In this document: positions 34,675 to 42,927 of the stretch, one piece after another
Layout: every line of letters begins with the position of its first letter
Position numbering within the stretch: the first letter of the stretch is position 1
Assembly (NCBI GenBank): GCA_947497455.1
Contig: CANMGU010000002.1
Location: forward strand, 136,501 to 200,500
DNA from: an uncultured Sphingomonadaceae bacterium
GTDB lineage: Bacteria > Pseudomonadota > Alphaproteobacteria > Sphingomonadales > Sphingomonadaceae
Direction of reading: 5' to 3'
Length of the DNA: 64,000 bases
Notes under the pieces: model-generated
The model's input: the letters and a program-made list of their open reading frames with translations, nothing else
Told to the model about the DNA's origin: nothing
Database searches by the model: none
Made by a program: the position numbers and the translations under genes

Positions 34675-35708
34675 CCGACAGCACGCAATTGAACCGCAGG
34701 ATATTTATCGCCGCTTCGACCGCAACCGCGCTGACCGCCTGCACCGGTGCTGTCACCGCTCAATCGGAGACCCGGCGAAAGCGACCAATGTTCGGAAAGG
34801 TTGAACGACTCGATTCCGCACTTGATGAAGTGATCGATAGCAGCCTGCAGCTGGAGCAACTTGCCAACGGTTTTCAATGGTCAGAAGGACCGGCATGGGA
34901 CAGCAAGCGTCAGCAGCTATATTTTTCCGATGTTCCACAAAACACTGCTTATGTCTGGTCCGATGCGGAAGGCCTGACGATATTTCGTAAGCCATCCGGA
35001 CTAGCCGAAGGCGACGGCACTAACGGCTTGCTTATGGGCCAAAATGGTGAGCTGCTAACCGCCAATCATGGCAAACGGGCCCTGACCGCTTTTGACATTG
35101 AAAGTGGAGAGGACCGCATCCTAGCGGACAGATTTGAAGGCAAGAAGTTCAATAGCCCCAATGATCTGGTCGAAGCGAAGGACGGGACCATATATTTTAC
35201 CGATCCGCCTTATGGATTGAAAGATGGCGATCAGTCACCGCTTAAGGAGCTGGCGCACAATGGCGTTTACCGGCGCAGCCCAGATGGAAGCCTGTCGTTG
35301 ATCGATGACGGCCTGACCCGACCCAATGGCATTGCCTTGTCACCGGATGAACGCACACTCTACGTTGCGCAATCCGACCCGCAGAAACAGCTGTTGAAAA
35401 ACTATGCCATCGCCGCCGATGGAACCATAGCGGACAAAGGCCTTTTCTTCGATGCGCAGCCGCTGGCCGGCGCTGATGCGCCGGGTTTGCCGGATGGAAT
35501 GTGCGTTGCCCGAACAGGGCATATTTTCGCTACCGGTCCCGGTGGCATATTGATTTTATCGCCTTCCGGAACGTTACTGGGTCGTATACTGGCGGAAAAA
35601 GCGACTGCCAATTGTGCCTTTGGTGACGACGGAAAAATGCTGTACGTGACAAGCAGCGACCGGTTGGCAAGAATAGCATTGAAAGTCACCGGCATTGGCT
35701 TTGGCTAG
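34671..35708 (+). CDS. Exported SMP-30/gluconolactonase-like protein
   Basis: The 345-residue protein has a twin-arginine/lipobox-like leader (NRRIFIAASTATALTACTG) and then the six-bladed SMP-30 propeller: FQWSEGPAWDSKRQQLYFSDVP (first metal-binding Glu), KFNSPNDLVEAKDGTIYFTDPPYGL, TRPNGIALSPDERTLYVA and LPDGMCVARTGHIFATGPGG. SMP-30 family lactonases hydrolyse gluconolactone to gluconate using a divalent metal. It is translationally coupled (ATGA) to the GH3 gene, so glucosidase and lactonase appear to act in series in the envelope, supplying GntP. Confidence 0.92.
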   Translation: MTDSTQLNRRIFIAASTATALTACTGAVTAQSETRRKRPMFGKVERLDSALDEVIDSSLQLEQLANGFQWSEGPAWDSKRQQLYFSDVPQNTAYVWSDAEGLTIFRKPSGLAEGDGTNGLLMGQNGELLTANHGKRALTAFDIESGEDRILADRFEGKKFNSPNDLVEAKDGTIYFTDPPYGLKDGDQSPLKELAHNGVYRRSPDGSLSLIDDGLTRPNGIALSPDERTLYVAQSDPQKQLLKNYAIAADGTIADKGLFFDAQPLAGADAPGLPDGMCVARTGHIFATGPGGILILSPSGTLLGRILAEKATANCAFGDDGKMLYVTSSDRLARIALKVTGIGFG

Positions 35709-35717
35709 AGCAGCCGA

Positions 35718-36407
35718 TCAGTCATTCAGCATGTTGATCGCGTTATGGACCCGGTTGCGAATGTCCTCACGGTCGAGTCCGGGTTCAATCTCGTTTTGTA
35801 CCGCATAGGTGATCACACCACTATTCTGCACAAAAGTATCGCGCGGCGAGATGATACCGCTATCCAGCGCCACCGGAACGAGCGGTATGCCCATTAGCTT
35901 GTAGATGCCGGCAAAACCGGTCTGCAATTCAGGGCGTTCGCCATGATGTGCGCGGCTGCCTTCGGCAAAAATCACAATCGGGCGACCCTCGGCAACCGCC
36001 TTTTTCGCCTGTTTGATAATCTGGCGCATTGCCGCCCCGCCACCATTGCGGTCGATTCCCAATAGCCCGTGTTTCTTCGCAATCCAGCCCCACAAAGGAA
36101 TTACCAGCAGCTCCTTTTTGGCAATCACAACCGGCTTATCGAATATGCGCAGCAGATCGATCGTCTCGAACATGCTTTCATGCTTAAAAACATAAAGAAG
36201 CGGCTCGTTACGGATTTCACCCTTGATCTGGACCGTTATGCCGAGAATATATCGCGCACAGAAATAGTGATAACGGCTCCACAACTGCGCCATATAATGG
36301 GTGCCGGGTTCCGAAAATAACGCGACCAGAAATGACAAGATGATGATCGGTGTCGAGCCGCCATAAAAGACCGGAATGAACACCAATGAGCGAATGGCTG
36401 CCAACAT
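35718..36407 (-). CDS. plsC: 1-acyl-sn-glycerol-3-phosphate acyltransferase-like protein
   Basis: This 229-residue inner-membrane enzyme adds the second acyl chain to lysophosphatidate. A hydrophobic N-terminus (about 7-30) precedes the acceptor motif FKHESMFETID, in which the usual HX4D is read here as HX4E, and the phosphate-binding FAEGSRAHHG (EGTR type). The gene follows the YdcF-like gene with a 2-base gap and ends the ftsE-ftsX-ydcF-plsC set, an order known from alphaproteobacteria. Confidence 0.9.
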   Translation of the reverse strand: MLAAIRSLVFIPVFYGGSTPIIILSFLVALFSEPGTHYMAQLWSRYHYFCARYILGITVQIKGEIRNEPLLYVFKHESMFETIDLLRIFDKPVVIAKKELLVIPLWGWIAKKHGLLGIDRNGGGAAMRQIIKQAKKAVAEGRPIVIFAEGSRAHHGERPELQTGFAGIYKLMGIPLVPVALDSGIISPRDTFVQNSGVITYAVQNEIEPGLDREDIRNRVHNAINMLND

Positions 36408-36409
36408 CG

Positions 36410-36943
36410 TTAAACCCCTGCCAATGACGCGAGACGGCGCATCAGATATTTATTATATTCCTTGAACAGGGTGCCCAGCGACGGTGCGGTAGCCACGGCA
36501 TCGGAAATGATCACAATATCCGTCGGTACTGCTCGTTCCAGTTCCAGCTGCGCGCGTCGCATGTGCCAGTCGGATGTCACTAGGCGCAACGAACTGTCAT
36601 CCCGTCCCGCAGCCCAGCGCGCTGTTTCCAGAGCATTGGATCGCGTGTCAACCGCCTGGAAGCCAAGGTCAATGCAACATTCAAAAAGCTCCTCCGAACG
36701 ATCATATGCGGCTGCCAGTTCTCCGGGTTTCACATCCCGGTCCACACCCGAAATCAGCAAATATTGCGCTTTGTCCGCTTCGATCAACTGTAAGGCATGT
36801 TCGATGCGCTGGGGGCCGCCGGTCAGCACAACAATAGAGTCTGTGCGCACGTCATCCCCCGCAGCACGCGGCAAATCAATCGCGAACCAGGCGAAACCGA
36901 TCATCCAGAAAAGCAACAGAAAACAGAAGAAACGCAAGATCAT
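36410..36943 (-). CDS. YdcF/SanA/ElyC-like membrane protein
   Basis: The 177-residue protein has one N-terminal membrane segment (about 2-22) and a DUF218-type Rossmann-like domain: DSIVVLTGGPQRIEHALQLIEADKAQYLLISG, then RSNALETARWAAGRDDSSLRLVTSDWHMRRAQLELER. Relatives (SanA, ElyC, YdcF) influence envelope integrity and vancomycin sensitivity, but their chemistry is not settled. It lies in an operon with ftsE, ftsX and plsC, 9 bases after ftsX. Confidence 0.88.
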   Translation of the reverse strand: MILRFFCFLLLFWMIGFAWFAIDLPRAAGDDVRTDSIVVLTGGPQRIEHALQLIEADKAQYLLISGVDRDVKPGELAAAYDRSEELFECCIDLGFQAVDTRSNALETARWAAGRDDSSLRLVTSDWHMRRAQLELERAVPTDIVIISDAVATAPSLGTLFKEYNKYLMRRLASLAGV

Positions 36944-36952
36944 ATAATGTGA

Positions 36953-37879
36953 CTACAATATTTTTTTCAGCGCGCCCATGACCGTCATTCGCGCAGTCAC
37001 CATCGCAAGTATCATTCCCAATATCGGAACGAACCCGATAATCAACCAGCTATACCATGATAGCTCCAGCGATTGCACCAGCCCCGAACCCAATGCAGAA
37101 AGCTGCATCCCAAGCAACAGGATGATACCGGCCCCGCAAATCAAACCCAATATCCCGCCAAGCAAAGCATCAAGCGCAATCCGCCGCTGAAAAAGACGGC
37201 TGATCTGGCGATCTGTTCCGCCTAGCAAGTGAATGACCCCGATAGTTTCCTTATGCGTGTTCAGAGCCGCCCGAGCTGAGATGATCACCGCTGCTGCTGT
37301 GGCCATAGCGAGCAATATCACCAGGCCGAACGCAATCCATTGGAGTGAGCGGACCAATGCAATAACGGGTGCGATCAGACCGCTGCTGGGTTCTATGAGA
37401 GCGCTGGGGGCGAGTGGGCCAATGGCACCTCGCAAGGCCTCCAGTTCGCGCGCACCTGCCGCGCGCACCAATTTCAGGTCAATCAAAGCCGGCAGCGGGA
37501 TGTCTTCCAGCAGGCTACCGGCTTGTGAACCGCCCTGCGCTGAGCCTGTCTGACCCAACCATGGAGCGATCAGTTCTTCAATCTCTTCGGGCGGCAAGAC
37601 CCGGACCTCGTCGACCAATTCCATCCCGCGCAGCCGGGCCGCCGCGTCTTTGGCCTGTTGTGCTTTGGAAACGGGATTGGCCTCAATGATCTGCACCGTA
37701 GCGCGGCTGGACAGCTGATCCGACACCTTCTGCCCCGCCTCGGCAAAAGCAAGGCCCATTGCTGTCGCCAAAACCGTTAGAAAGATCATTATCGCGATAA
37801 CCCACGGCATGGGACCCGACAGCCGGCCTTCGGGTATCAACCTCCGATCATGACCGGGTATGACGAAAAGGCTAAGCAT
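36953..37879 (-). CDS. ftsX: Cell division ABC-type permease FtsX
   Basis: FtsX anchors the FtsE ATPase in the division membrane and controls peptidoglycan hydrolases in the periplasm. The 308-residue protein has a first membrane helix (about 26-48), a periplasmic domain (about 50-170) and three further helices (about 185-210, 225-250 and 275-300) in the FtsX pattern (VRSLQWIAFGLVILLAMATAAAVIISARAALNTHKETIGVIHLLGGTDRQI, the last part a family hallmark). It follows ftsE after 8 bases in the same operon. Confidence 0.9.
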   Translation of the reverse strand: MLSLFVIPGHDRRLIPEGRLSGPMPWVIAIMIFLTVLATAMGLAFAEAGQKVSDQLSSRATVQIIEANPVSKAQQAKDAAARLRGMELVDEVRVLPPEEIEELIAPWLGQTGSAQGGSQAGSLLEDIPLPALIDLKLVRAAGARELEALRGAIGPLAPSALIEPSSGLIAPVIALVRSLQWIAFGLVILLAMATAAAVIISARAALNTHKETIGVIHLLGGTDRQISRLFQRRIALDALLGGILGLICGAGIILLLGMQLSALGSGLVQSLELSWYSWLIIGFVPILGMILAMVTARMTVMGALKKIL

Positions 37880-37887
37880 AAAGCTAC

Positions 37888-38601
37888 CTATTGCGCTCTA
37901 TCACGGGGCAGGGGCGGGTTGCGCAGCGAACCAGTGGGATCGGAAAGGCCGCCCTTTTCGAGCTTCATCATCTGGGCACCCGGCACCTTGCTGAGCAAGT
38001 GAATGTCATGGGTTGCTACAACGATGGTCGTGCCCAGTGTGTTCAACGCTTCAAACAGCTGCAACAAACGCACCGCCATATCCGGATCAACATTGCCGGT
38101 TGGTTCGTCGGCAACCAGAATCTCCGGACGGCCGATGACCGCACGTGCAATGGCAACACGCTGCTGCTCTCCACCCGACAAGGTTGCTGGCCGGGCTTCG
38201 GCCCGGTCGCCGAGGCCAACCCAGTCGAGCATTTCCGCTACCGGTGTAACCAAGTCCTTCTCTTTCACCCCCGCAACCCGCAGAGGCAGTGCAATATTGT
38301 CAAAAGCGGAAAGATGCGGGACCAGCCGAAAATCCTGAAACACCACACCAATGCGGCGCCGGAATCCGGGCAGGCGTTCCCGTGACATGGTCACCGCATC
38401 TTCGCCAAATAGCCGAATCAAACCACGGCTGGGCCGTTGTGCCAGGTAAAGCAATTTCAACAGTGAGGTTTTGCCCGCACCGGAGGCGCCGGTCAAAAAG
38501 TAGAAACTGCCGGGATATAGGGTGAAGCTAAGGTCCGACAGCGTCTCGACACCCGCTCCATAGCGCAGACCGACATTTTCAAATTGAACAATTTCATTCA
38601 T
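37888..38601 (-). CDS. ftsE: Cell division ATP-binding protein FtsE
   Basis: FtsE is the ATPase of the FtsEX divisome complex. The 237-residue protein has a Walker A (GASGAGKTSLL, about 38-48), Q-loop FQDFRLVPHLSAFDNIALPLRVAG, signature LSGGEQQRVAIARAV, Walker B ILVADEPTGNVDPDM and H-loop VVATHDIHL. It heads the ftsE-ftsX-ydcF-plsC operon and diverges from the zinc-ribbon gene at 38802 across about 200 bases. Confidence 0.96.
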   Translation of the reverse strand: MNEIVQFENVGLRYGAGVETLSDLSFTLYPGSFYFLTGASGAGKTSLLKLLYLAQRPSRGLIRLFGEDAVTMSRERLPGFRRRIGVVFQDFRLVPHLSAFDNIALPLRVAGVKEKDLVTPVAEMLDWVGLGDRAEARPATLSGGEQQRVAIARAVIGRPEILVADEPTGNVDPDMAVRLLQLFEALNTLGTTIVVATHDIHLLSKVPGAQMMKLEKGGLSDPTGSLRNPPLPRDRAQ

Positions 38602-38801
38602 CGGGTTTGGTTATATCGCCTGATCGGGTTGGGACGCACTAAATTTCTGTTTCCATTAGGGCCTTACCAGTGGAAAAATCAACTGCCGCGTGCCTATCGA
38701 CCTGGCATAGGGACATGAAAACGTGGAAAAAAAGGCACTTGTCTCAAAAGCATGAACCGCAGACTTGCAGTTTCATGGTTTGGCGTGTTTAGAGGGACGT
38801 C

Positions 38802-39560
38802 ATGATATTGAATTGCCCGGCCTGCAAAACACGCTATCTCGTGCCCGACAGTGCAATCGGTCCTACCGGCCGGTCGGTTCGCTGCGCCTCATGTCGTCAT
38901 AGCTGGTTTCAGGAACCGGCCCCGCCAGAGCCAGTTAAAACACAAGATCCAGCGGCTCAGGCGCCCGCGGGTGCGCCGCCCGTACCGCCTGTCAAAGCAG
39001 CATCTCCGCAAGGTCCAGCAGCGTCACCAGATACCCCGGCGACAACGGCAGCGCCGCCAACCGAACCAGTCACACCGCCCTTTGTGTCGGAAACCAGCAG
39101 TTTCGCACACGAACCACCGTTCAAACCGCGTCGTAATCCTGCCAAATTATGGACGATCGCTGCCGTGGCCTTTGCCAGCCTGGTCATTCTGGCCGGCGGC
39201 GCGCTCTATGCTTTCGGCACGCCAAACTGGTTTCAAGGCTATCAAATGGCCTCGGTGGACGAGACCCCGCTACTGATCGAACTGAGCCAGAAACAGGATC
39301 GCCGGACGCTGCAGGACGGCACCGAATATTTTGCCGCCAGCGGAACCATTATCAATCCGACCGATGCCGAGCAATCGGTACCACCGATGCTGGTCATCCT
39401 GCGCGATGCGAGCGGACGGATTGTCTATAGCTGGAAGATGAAGGCTCCGACCAAAGAGCTGGCCCCCGGTGCCAGGATCAACTTCAACGAAGCCAAGCTG
39501 GACGTGCCGCGTTCGGCAAGTCAGCTGGAAGTGGGCTGGGCCGACACCACCCGCCAGTGA
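38802..39560 (+). CDS. MJ0042-type zinc-ribbon membrane protein with DUF3426-like domain
   Basis: The 252-residue protein begins with a zinc ribbon (CPAC at 5-8 and CASC at 28-31), followed by a long Pro/Ala/Thr-rich linker (about 40-110), one transmembrane helix (about 118-142, [22 protein letters not shown]) and a periplasmic DUF3426-like domain ([36 protein letters not shown]). Such proteins diverge from ftsE in many alphaproteobacteria, as here. Function is unknown; the zinc ribbon stays in the cytoplasm while the tail is periplasmic. Confidence 0.88.
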   Translation: MILNCPACKTRYLVPDSAIGPTGRSVRCASCRHSWFQEPAPPEPVKTQDPAAQAPAGAPPVPPVKAASPQGPAASPDTPATTAAPPTEPVTPPFVSETSSFAHEPPFKPRRNPAKLWTIAAVAFASLVILAGGALYAFGTPNWFQGYQMASVDETPLLIELSQKQDRRTLQDGTEYFAASGTIINPTDAEQSVPPMLVILRDASGRIVYSWKMKAPTKELAPGARINFNEAKLDVPRSASQLEVGWADTTRQ

Positions 39561-39583
39561 ATATTATATAGACCGGCTTGCGA

Positions 39584-39874
39584 CTAGTGAAATTCGGTGA
39601 GCCCAACGCGCTGCTGATCATCCAGAGTGATTTCCCCACGCGTCCAGGCCATTGGCGCAACATGGTTTTTCAATCGCGGTTTGGCAGCATCACGCTGCTC
39701 TTCACTGCCAAAATATATAGCCTCTCCACTCACAATGCGCGCCGAGGCGGTGACCTGCACCCGCGAGCCTGATTGCACCGATGATCCAGCGGGGATTGCC
39801 CGCTCCGCGACTGCCGGCGTGACCGCCAATATGGTCGCGGCCAACAGGGTTAAAGGAAACAAGCTGCACTGCAT
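39584..39874 (-). CDS. Hypothetical secreted protein
   Basis: From the ATG at 39874 the product has 96 residues with a clear signal peptide (LFPLTLLAATILAVTPAVAERA) and a mature part of about 70 residues (VQVTASARIVSGEAIYFGSEEQRDAAKPRLKNHVAPMAWTRGEITLDDQQRVGLTEFH). The pattern is consistent with a small periplasmic protein; no family is recognised. The longer frame to 39997 looks artificial. It converges with the zinc-ribbon gene. Confidence 0.6.
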   Translation of the reverse strand: MQCSLFPLTLLAATILAVTPAVAERAIPAGSSVQSGSRVQVTASARIVSGEAIYFGSEEQRDAAKPRLKNHVAPMAWTRGEITLDDQQRVGLTEFH

Positions 39875-40029
39875 AGGCCAAGAAAAGCCCGCAAAACCGC
39901 TGCCTGACAAGGTAAATAGAAGGTTAACGCGGCAAATTTCCGTCCTTTGCACCCAAAAAACGGACGAAACGAGCCAGACTGTATGAGATGGGGACATATT
40001 TCACGGCGCTCTTAATGCGAGCAGCGTGT

Positions 40030-40043
40030 TTGATCAGCATCAA
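40030..40043. promoter_or_regulatory. FNR/FixK-type box TTGATCAGCATCAA
   Basis: The sequence TTGAT-CAGC-ATCAA is an exact match to the anaerobic FNR/FixK consensus TTGAT-N4-ATCAA. It lies between the secreted-protein gene (start 39874) and tRNA-Leu (40124), about 160 and 80 bases away. A role is not clear from position; a chance match is possible. Confidence 0.4.
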
Positions 40044-40123
40044 CAATATCTGTTGCGGGCCTATCCACCCTTTGCTAAGGGCACGCGCCTACCAGGGGCT
40101 CATGGCCCGGTTCGGATGACAGT

Positions 40124-40212
40124 GCGGTCGTGGCGGAATTGGTAGACGCGCAGCGTTGAGGTCGCTGTGGGATTAATCTCCCGTGGAAGTTCGAGTCTTC
40201 TCGACCGCACCA
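40124..40212 (+). tRNA. tRNA-Leu (anticodon GAG)
   Basis: The 89-base sequence folds as a class II tRNA: the acceptor GCGGTCG pairs with CGACCGC, the D-arm carries TGGCGGAATTGGTAGAC, and the anticodon stem-loop CAGCG-TTGAGGT-CGCTG places GAG in the loop. A long variable arm (about GGGATTAATCTCCC) and a T-arm with TTCGAGT follow. A 3' CCA is encoded at 40210-40212 after the discriminator A. GAG reads CTC/CTT codons. Confidence 0.96.
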
Positions 40213-40230
40213 AATCTTCTCAGCTATACC

Positions 40231-40264
40231 GATTTCAGACACGACCTGGTTCGTTTCTGAAATC
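40231..40264 (+). repeat. Inverted repeat after tRNA-Leu
   Basis: GATTTCAGA (40231-40239) and TCTGAAATC (40256-40264) are exact inverted repeats of nine bases with a 16-base loop, 18 bases after the tRNA. The arms could form a stem-loop that ends the tRNA transcript or protects its 3' end. No T-run follows, so a Rho-independent terminator is not proved. Confidence 0.45.
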
Positions 40265-40353
40265 CGTCTGGGATGCTGCTCTTCGATACGGCATTTCTGA
40301 ACTACGCAATATTGCGTATCGCGCTGCGCTCGATCACGCGCCAGATATCGAGC

Positions 40354-40713
40354 ATGACTTGGAAAACAATACGCCTTGAATTGGCCCGAACTGCCGATCA
40401 TCCCAATGGATCGTCGGCTCACGCTTATGTATTTCGTGTTCCGCTTGATAACGAAGGACTGATTGATCCAGTGGCGCTTCGTGAAGCAGAAAAACGACCA
40501 GTGGTCCGGCGCTTCTGGCCGGGCGAACAAGATCAGAATGGTGTTGTCATATCCAGCGACAAGGGTTGGGCCTTTTCTTACAAGGTCGGCGATGATGACG
40601 ATGAAGTGATATTCGGACTGCAAAATCATCCGATCAAGGTCGGCGAATATCTGACGATTACCGAGGCCGATGGCAGCGAATTGCCATTCAGAGTGATCCG
40701 CAGCCACGAATAG
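40354..40713 (+). CDS. Hypothetical conserved protein
   Basis: The 119-residue protein is taken from the ATG at 40354 (MTWKTIRLELARTADHPNGSSAHAYVFRVPLD). The segment before it in the frame from 40273 overlaps the post-tRNA region and looks non-coding. It shows beta-rich sequence with an acidic patch (VGDDDDEVIFGLQNHPIKVGEYLTI) and no membrane segment or catalytic motif. I believe similar proteins occur in sphingomonads, but no function is known. It lies between tRNA-Leu and a secreted protein of the stress region. Confidence 0.6.
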   Translation: MTWKTIRLELARTADHPNGSSAHAYVFRVPLDNEGLIDPVALREAEKRPVVRRFWPGEQDQNGVVISSDKGWAFSYKVGDDDDEVIFGLQNHPIKVGEYLTITEADGSELPFRVIRSHE

Positions 40714-40750
40714 GGTCGGATCGATAAAGGGGTAAAATGGAGGATTCACC

Positions 40751-41383
40751 ATGATTTTTCGTGCACGATATTCCCGAAACCTTCTGGTCGGTGCAGCTCT
40801 GCTTTGCCTCGCCGGCACGCCAGCCGCAGCCGAATGTGTGATCGGTTCGGAGCCGCTTTTCGATCCGTTTGCGCCCTATAAGGGTGGTTCCGCCATCGTC
40901 CATAAAGACAGCGGTTTTGTGTTCCCAGCCGAGTCAGCCGGGTTTAGACGGCTATGTGAAATGACCACCGATTTTTCCGGCGACAATTTCCAGATTCGCT
41001 ATGAGCGTATGTTTGATGAGCAACTGGTGGCCGTCGATATCGCGGTCGTCCACCTTGAAGACCTGACTGCGCGCGATCATTATCGGATTATCAAGCCCAC
41101 GGTTATGTCGCACTATGCCAGCGCGTCCATTGAGTCAGAAGGCGACTATTTCATTTCAGGCCGGGAAGACCTGTCCGCCTATCAAGGCATATTTGATGGG
41201 CAGAGAGATAAGGTGCCTTGGCATGTCAGTCTAACTGCGATCGACTATGGCTATTGGGATGCGCGTCTCATCGCATCCTATCCCCACGAACTCGATGTGC
41301 CCGCACAAGAAGCGCTGATGGAACTGGTCGCGGCCTTCCAATGGCAAAGTCCGGCCGATCAAGAGAAGGATGAAGACGAATAG
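40751..41383 (+). CDS. Hypothetical secreted protein
   Basis: The 210-residue protein has a clear signal peptide (RNLLVGAALLCLAGTPAAAE, cleavage near residue 27) and a mature domain of about 180 residues with mixed strands and helices (SGFVFPAESAGFRRLCEMTTDFSGDNFQIRYE, IASYPHELDVPAQEALMELVAAFQW). There are two Cys in the mature part. No family is recognised. It is followed by the NAD(P)H oxidoreductase after 12 bases and probably shares its message. Confidence 0.65.
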   Translation: MIFRARYSRNLLVGAALLCLAGTPAAAECVIGSEPLFDPFAPYKGGSAIVHKDSGFVFPAESAGFRRLCEMTTDFSGDNFQIRYERMFDEQLVAVDIAVVHLEDLTARDHYRIIKPTVMSHYASASIESEGDYFISGREDLSAYQGIFDGQRDKVPWHVSLTAIDYGYWDARLIASYPHELDVPAQEALMELVAAFQWQSPADQEKDEDE

Positions 41384-41395
41384 CGGAGAAACACC

Positions 41396-41983
41396 ATGAA
41401 ACGCATCGCGATTATTGACGGCCATCCAGACCCCGATCCGGCCCGGTTCGGTCATGCCCTTGTTTCCGCCTATGCGCACGGCGCCAAAGAAGCGGGTCAC
41501 GAGGTTCGCGAAATCCGCCTAGCCGGACAGGATATTCCAATTTTGCAAAGCCGCCAACAATGGATGGAAGAAGACCTTCCAGCCAGCGTCAAACCCGGTC
41601 AGGATGCGATAAAATGGGCACAGCATATCGTATTTTTCTACCCGCTTTGGATGGGTGATATGCCGGCACTGCTAAAAGCCTTTATTGAACAGGCCTATCG
41701 CCCCGGCTTCGCGCTAGACTATGGCGAAGAGGGCGATCGAAAAATGCCCAGGAAGTTGCTTACGGGAAGATCAGCCCGCCTGGTTGTCACCATGGGTATG
41801 CCAGCGATTTTTTATCGGGCCTATTTTGCCTCGCATAGCGTGCGGAGTTTCAAACGCAATATTCTCGCTCTGACCGGTGTCGACCCGGTTGCAACCTCCT
41901 TGATCGGTAATGTCGATGGCAGCGCCAAGCATCGCGAACGCTGGCTGAAAAAGATGATCGATCATGGTGCCAATGGCGATTGA
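41396..41983 (+). CDS. NAD(P)H-dependent flavodoxin-like oxidoreductase
   Basis: The 195-residue protein has the quinone-reductase-type flavodoxin fold: MKRIAIIDGHPDPDPARFGHALVSAYAHGAKEAGHEVREIRLAGQ, then HIVFFYPLWMGDMPALLKAFIEQAYRPGFAL (the WxGMPAxLKxF family mark). It would reduce quinones or electrophiles with FMN/FAD and NAD(P)H. An AGCGGAGAAAC precedes the ATG. It is followed after about 110 bases by a universal stress gene, which fits a protective role. Confidence 0.9.
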   Translation: MKRIAIIDGHPDPDPARFGHALVSAYAHGAKEAGHEVREIRLAGQDIPILQSRQQWMEEDLPASVKPGQDAIKWAQHIVFFYPLWMGDMPALLKAFIEQAYRPGFALDYGEEGDRKMPRKLLTGRSARLVVTMGMPAIFYRAYFASHSVRSFKRNILALTGVDPVATSLIGNVDGSAKHRERWLKKMIDHGANGD

Positions 41984-42096
41984 GAATCTCGGCCGAGGCT
42001 CCGTATTATCCCTTATACAGAGCCAAAAACGATGGGGATACACTTCTCCAGTTGATGCCTTCCAAGCAGAAGGTCATCAAAAATAGGAGAAAAATA

Positions 42097-42909
42097 ATGA
42101 AATCCGTGCTGCTCTACGTCAACGATGACACCGGTTTGGAAGCGAGACTGCAGGCGGCGCTGGATGTCACTCGTGCAACTCAAGGCCATCTCCATTGCTT
42201 GCGCGCCAATCCTTATAATCCGCAAATGGCCTTTGATGGCGTAACCGGCATGTCGGTTGTCTATGACGTTGCAAAGCTTACACGGGACGCCGACGAAAAA
42301 CTGCGCATCGAAATCGAGAGCCGCATGGCGGATGAAGATGTCTCCTGGGATTATCATGAAGTCAATGCCAGTCCCGCGCGGGGTCTGGCCCGAAACTCGG
42401 CTCTGGCTGATATCATGGTTTTGAGTTCTGCAAGCGGTGACAAGGATAATGTTTTGCCGATGGGCATATTGGGCGATGTCCTGTTCAACACCAATGTGCC
42501 GGCGCTAGTGCAGCCCGATAGCGTCAAGAAATTCGATGCTGCGGGCGTTGCCGTGGTCGCCTGGAATGGTAGCTTTGAAGCCGGAAATGCCCTGCGTGCT
42601 GCCGTGCCATTGCTGCATCTGGCGAGCGCTGTGCACATCCTGACAGTGGATGAAGATAAGGATCACGATCTGCCCCCGCTAGCCGCATCAGAATATCTTT
42701 CACGTCACGGCATCACCTCGGAAATACATAGCATGTCCGCCAAGAAACCGTCTGTCGAGGCCGTGTTGCTATCCACCGTCGAAGCCTTGCATGGCAGCTA
42801 TATGGTGATGGGCGCCTATGGCCATAGCCGTGCACGCGAATTTCTTTTTGGCGGCGTCACACGAAGTTTGTTTAGGGATTGCCCGGTACCGCTTATCGTT
42901 TCCCATTAG
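42097..42909 (+). CDS. Universal stress protein (tandem UspA)
   Basis: The 270-residue protein has two UspA-type halves: the first begins MKSVLLYVNDDTGLEARLQAALDVTRATQGHLHC, and the second ends with GAYGHSRAREFLFGGVTRSLFRDCPVPLIV, in which the GxxG...G-S/T ATP-loop pattern is visible. The ATG at 42097 follows AGGAGAAAAATA and is the correct start, not the open frame upstream. USPs are induced in dormancy, hypoxia and starvation. It precedes the beta-CASP gene by 18 bases. Confidence 0.92.
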   Translation: MKSVLLYVNDDTGLEARLQAALDVTRATQGHLHCLRANPYNPQMAFDGVTGMSVVYDVAKLTRDADEKLRIEIESRMADEDVSWDYHEVNASPARGLARNSALADIMVLSSASGDKDNVLPMGILGDVLFNTNVPALVQPDSVKKFDAAGVAVVAWNGSFEAGNALRAAVPLLHLASAVHILTVDEDKDHDLPPLAASEYLSRHGITSEIHSMSAKKPSVEAVLLSTVEALHGSYMVMGAYGHSRAREFLFGGVTRSLFRDCPVPLIVSH

Positions 42910-42927
42910 GTTTTTCGGGGTTGAGTA

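Noticed and set aside
39875..39997. Long start of the secreted-protein frame
   Set aside because: The first 41 residues look random and precede the real signal peptide that begins at 39874.
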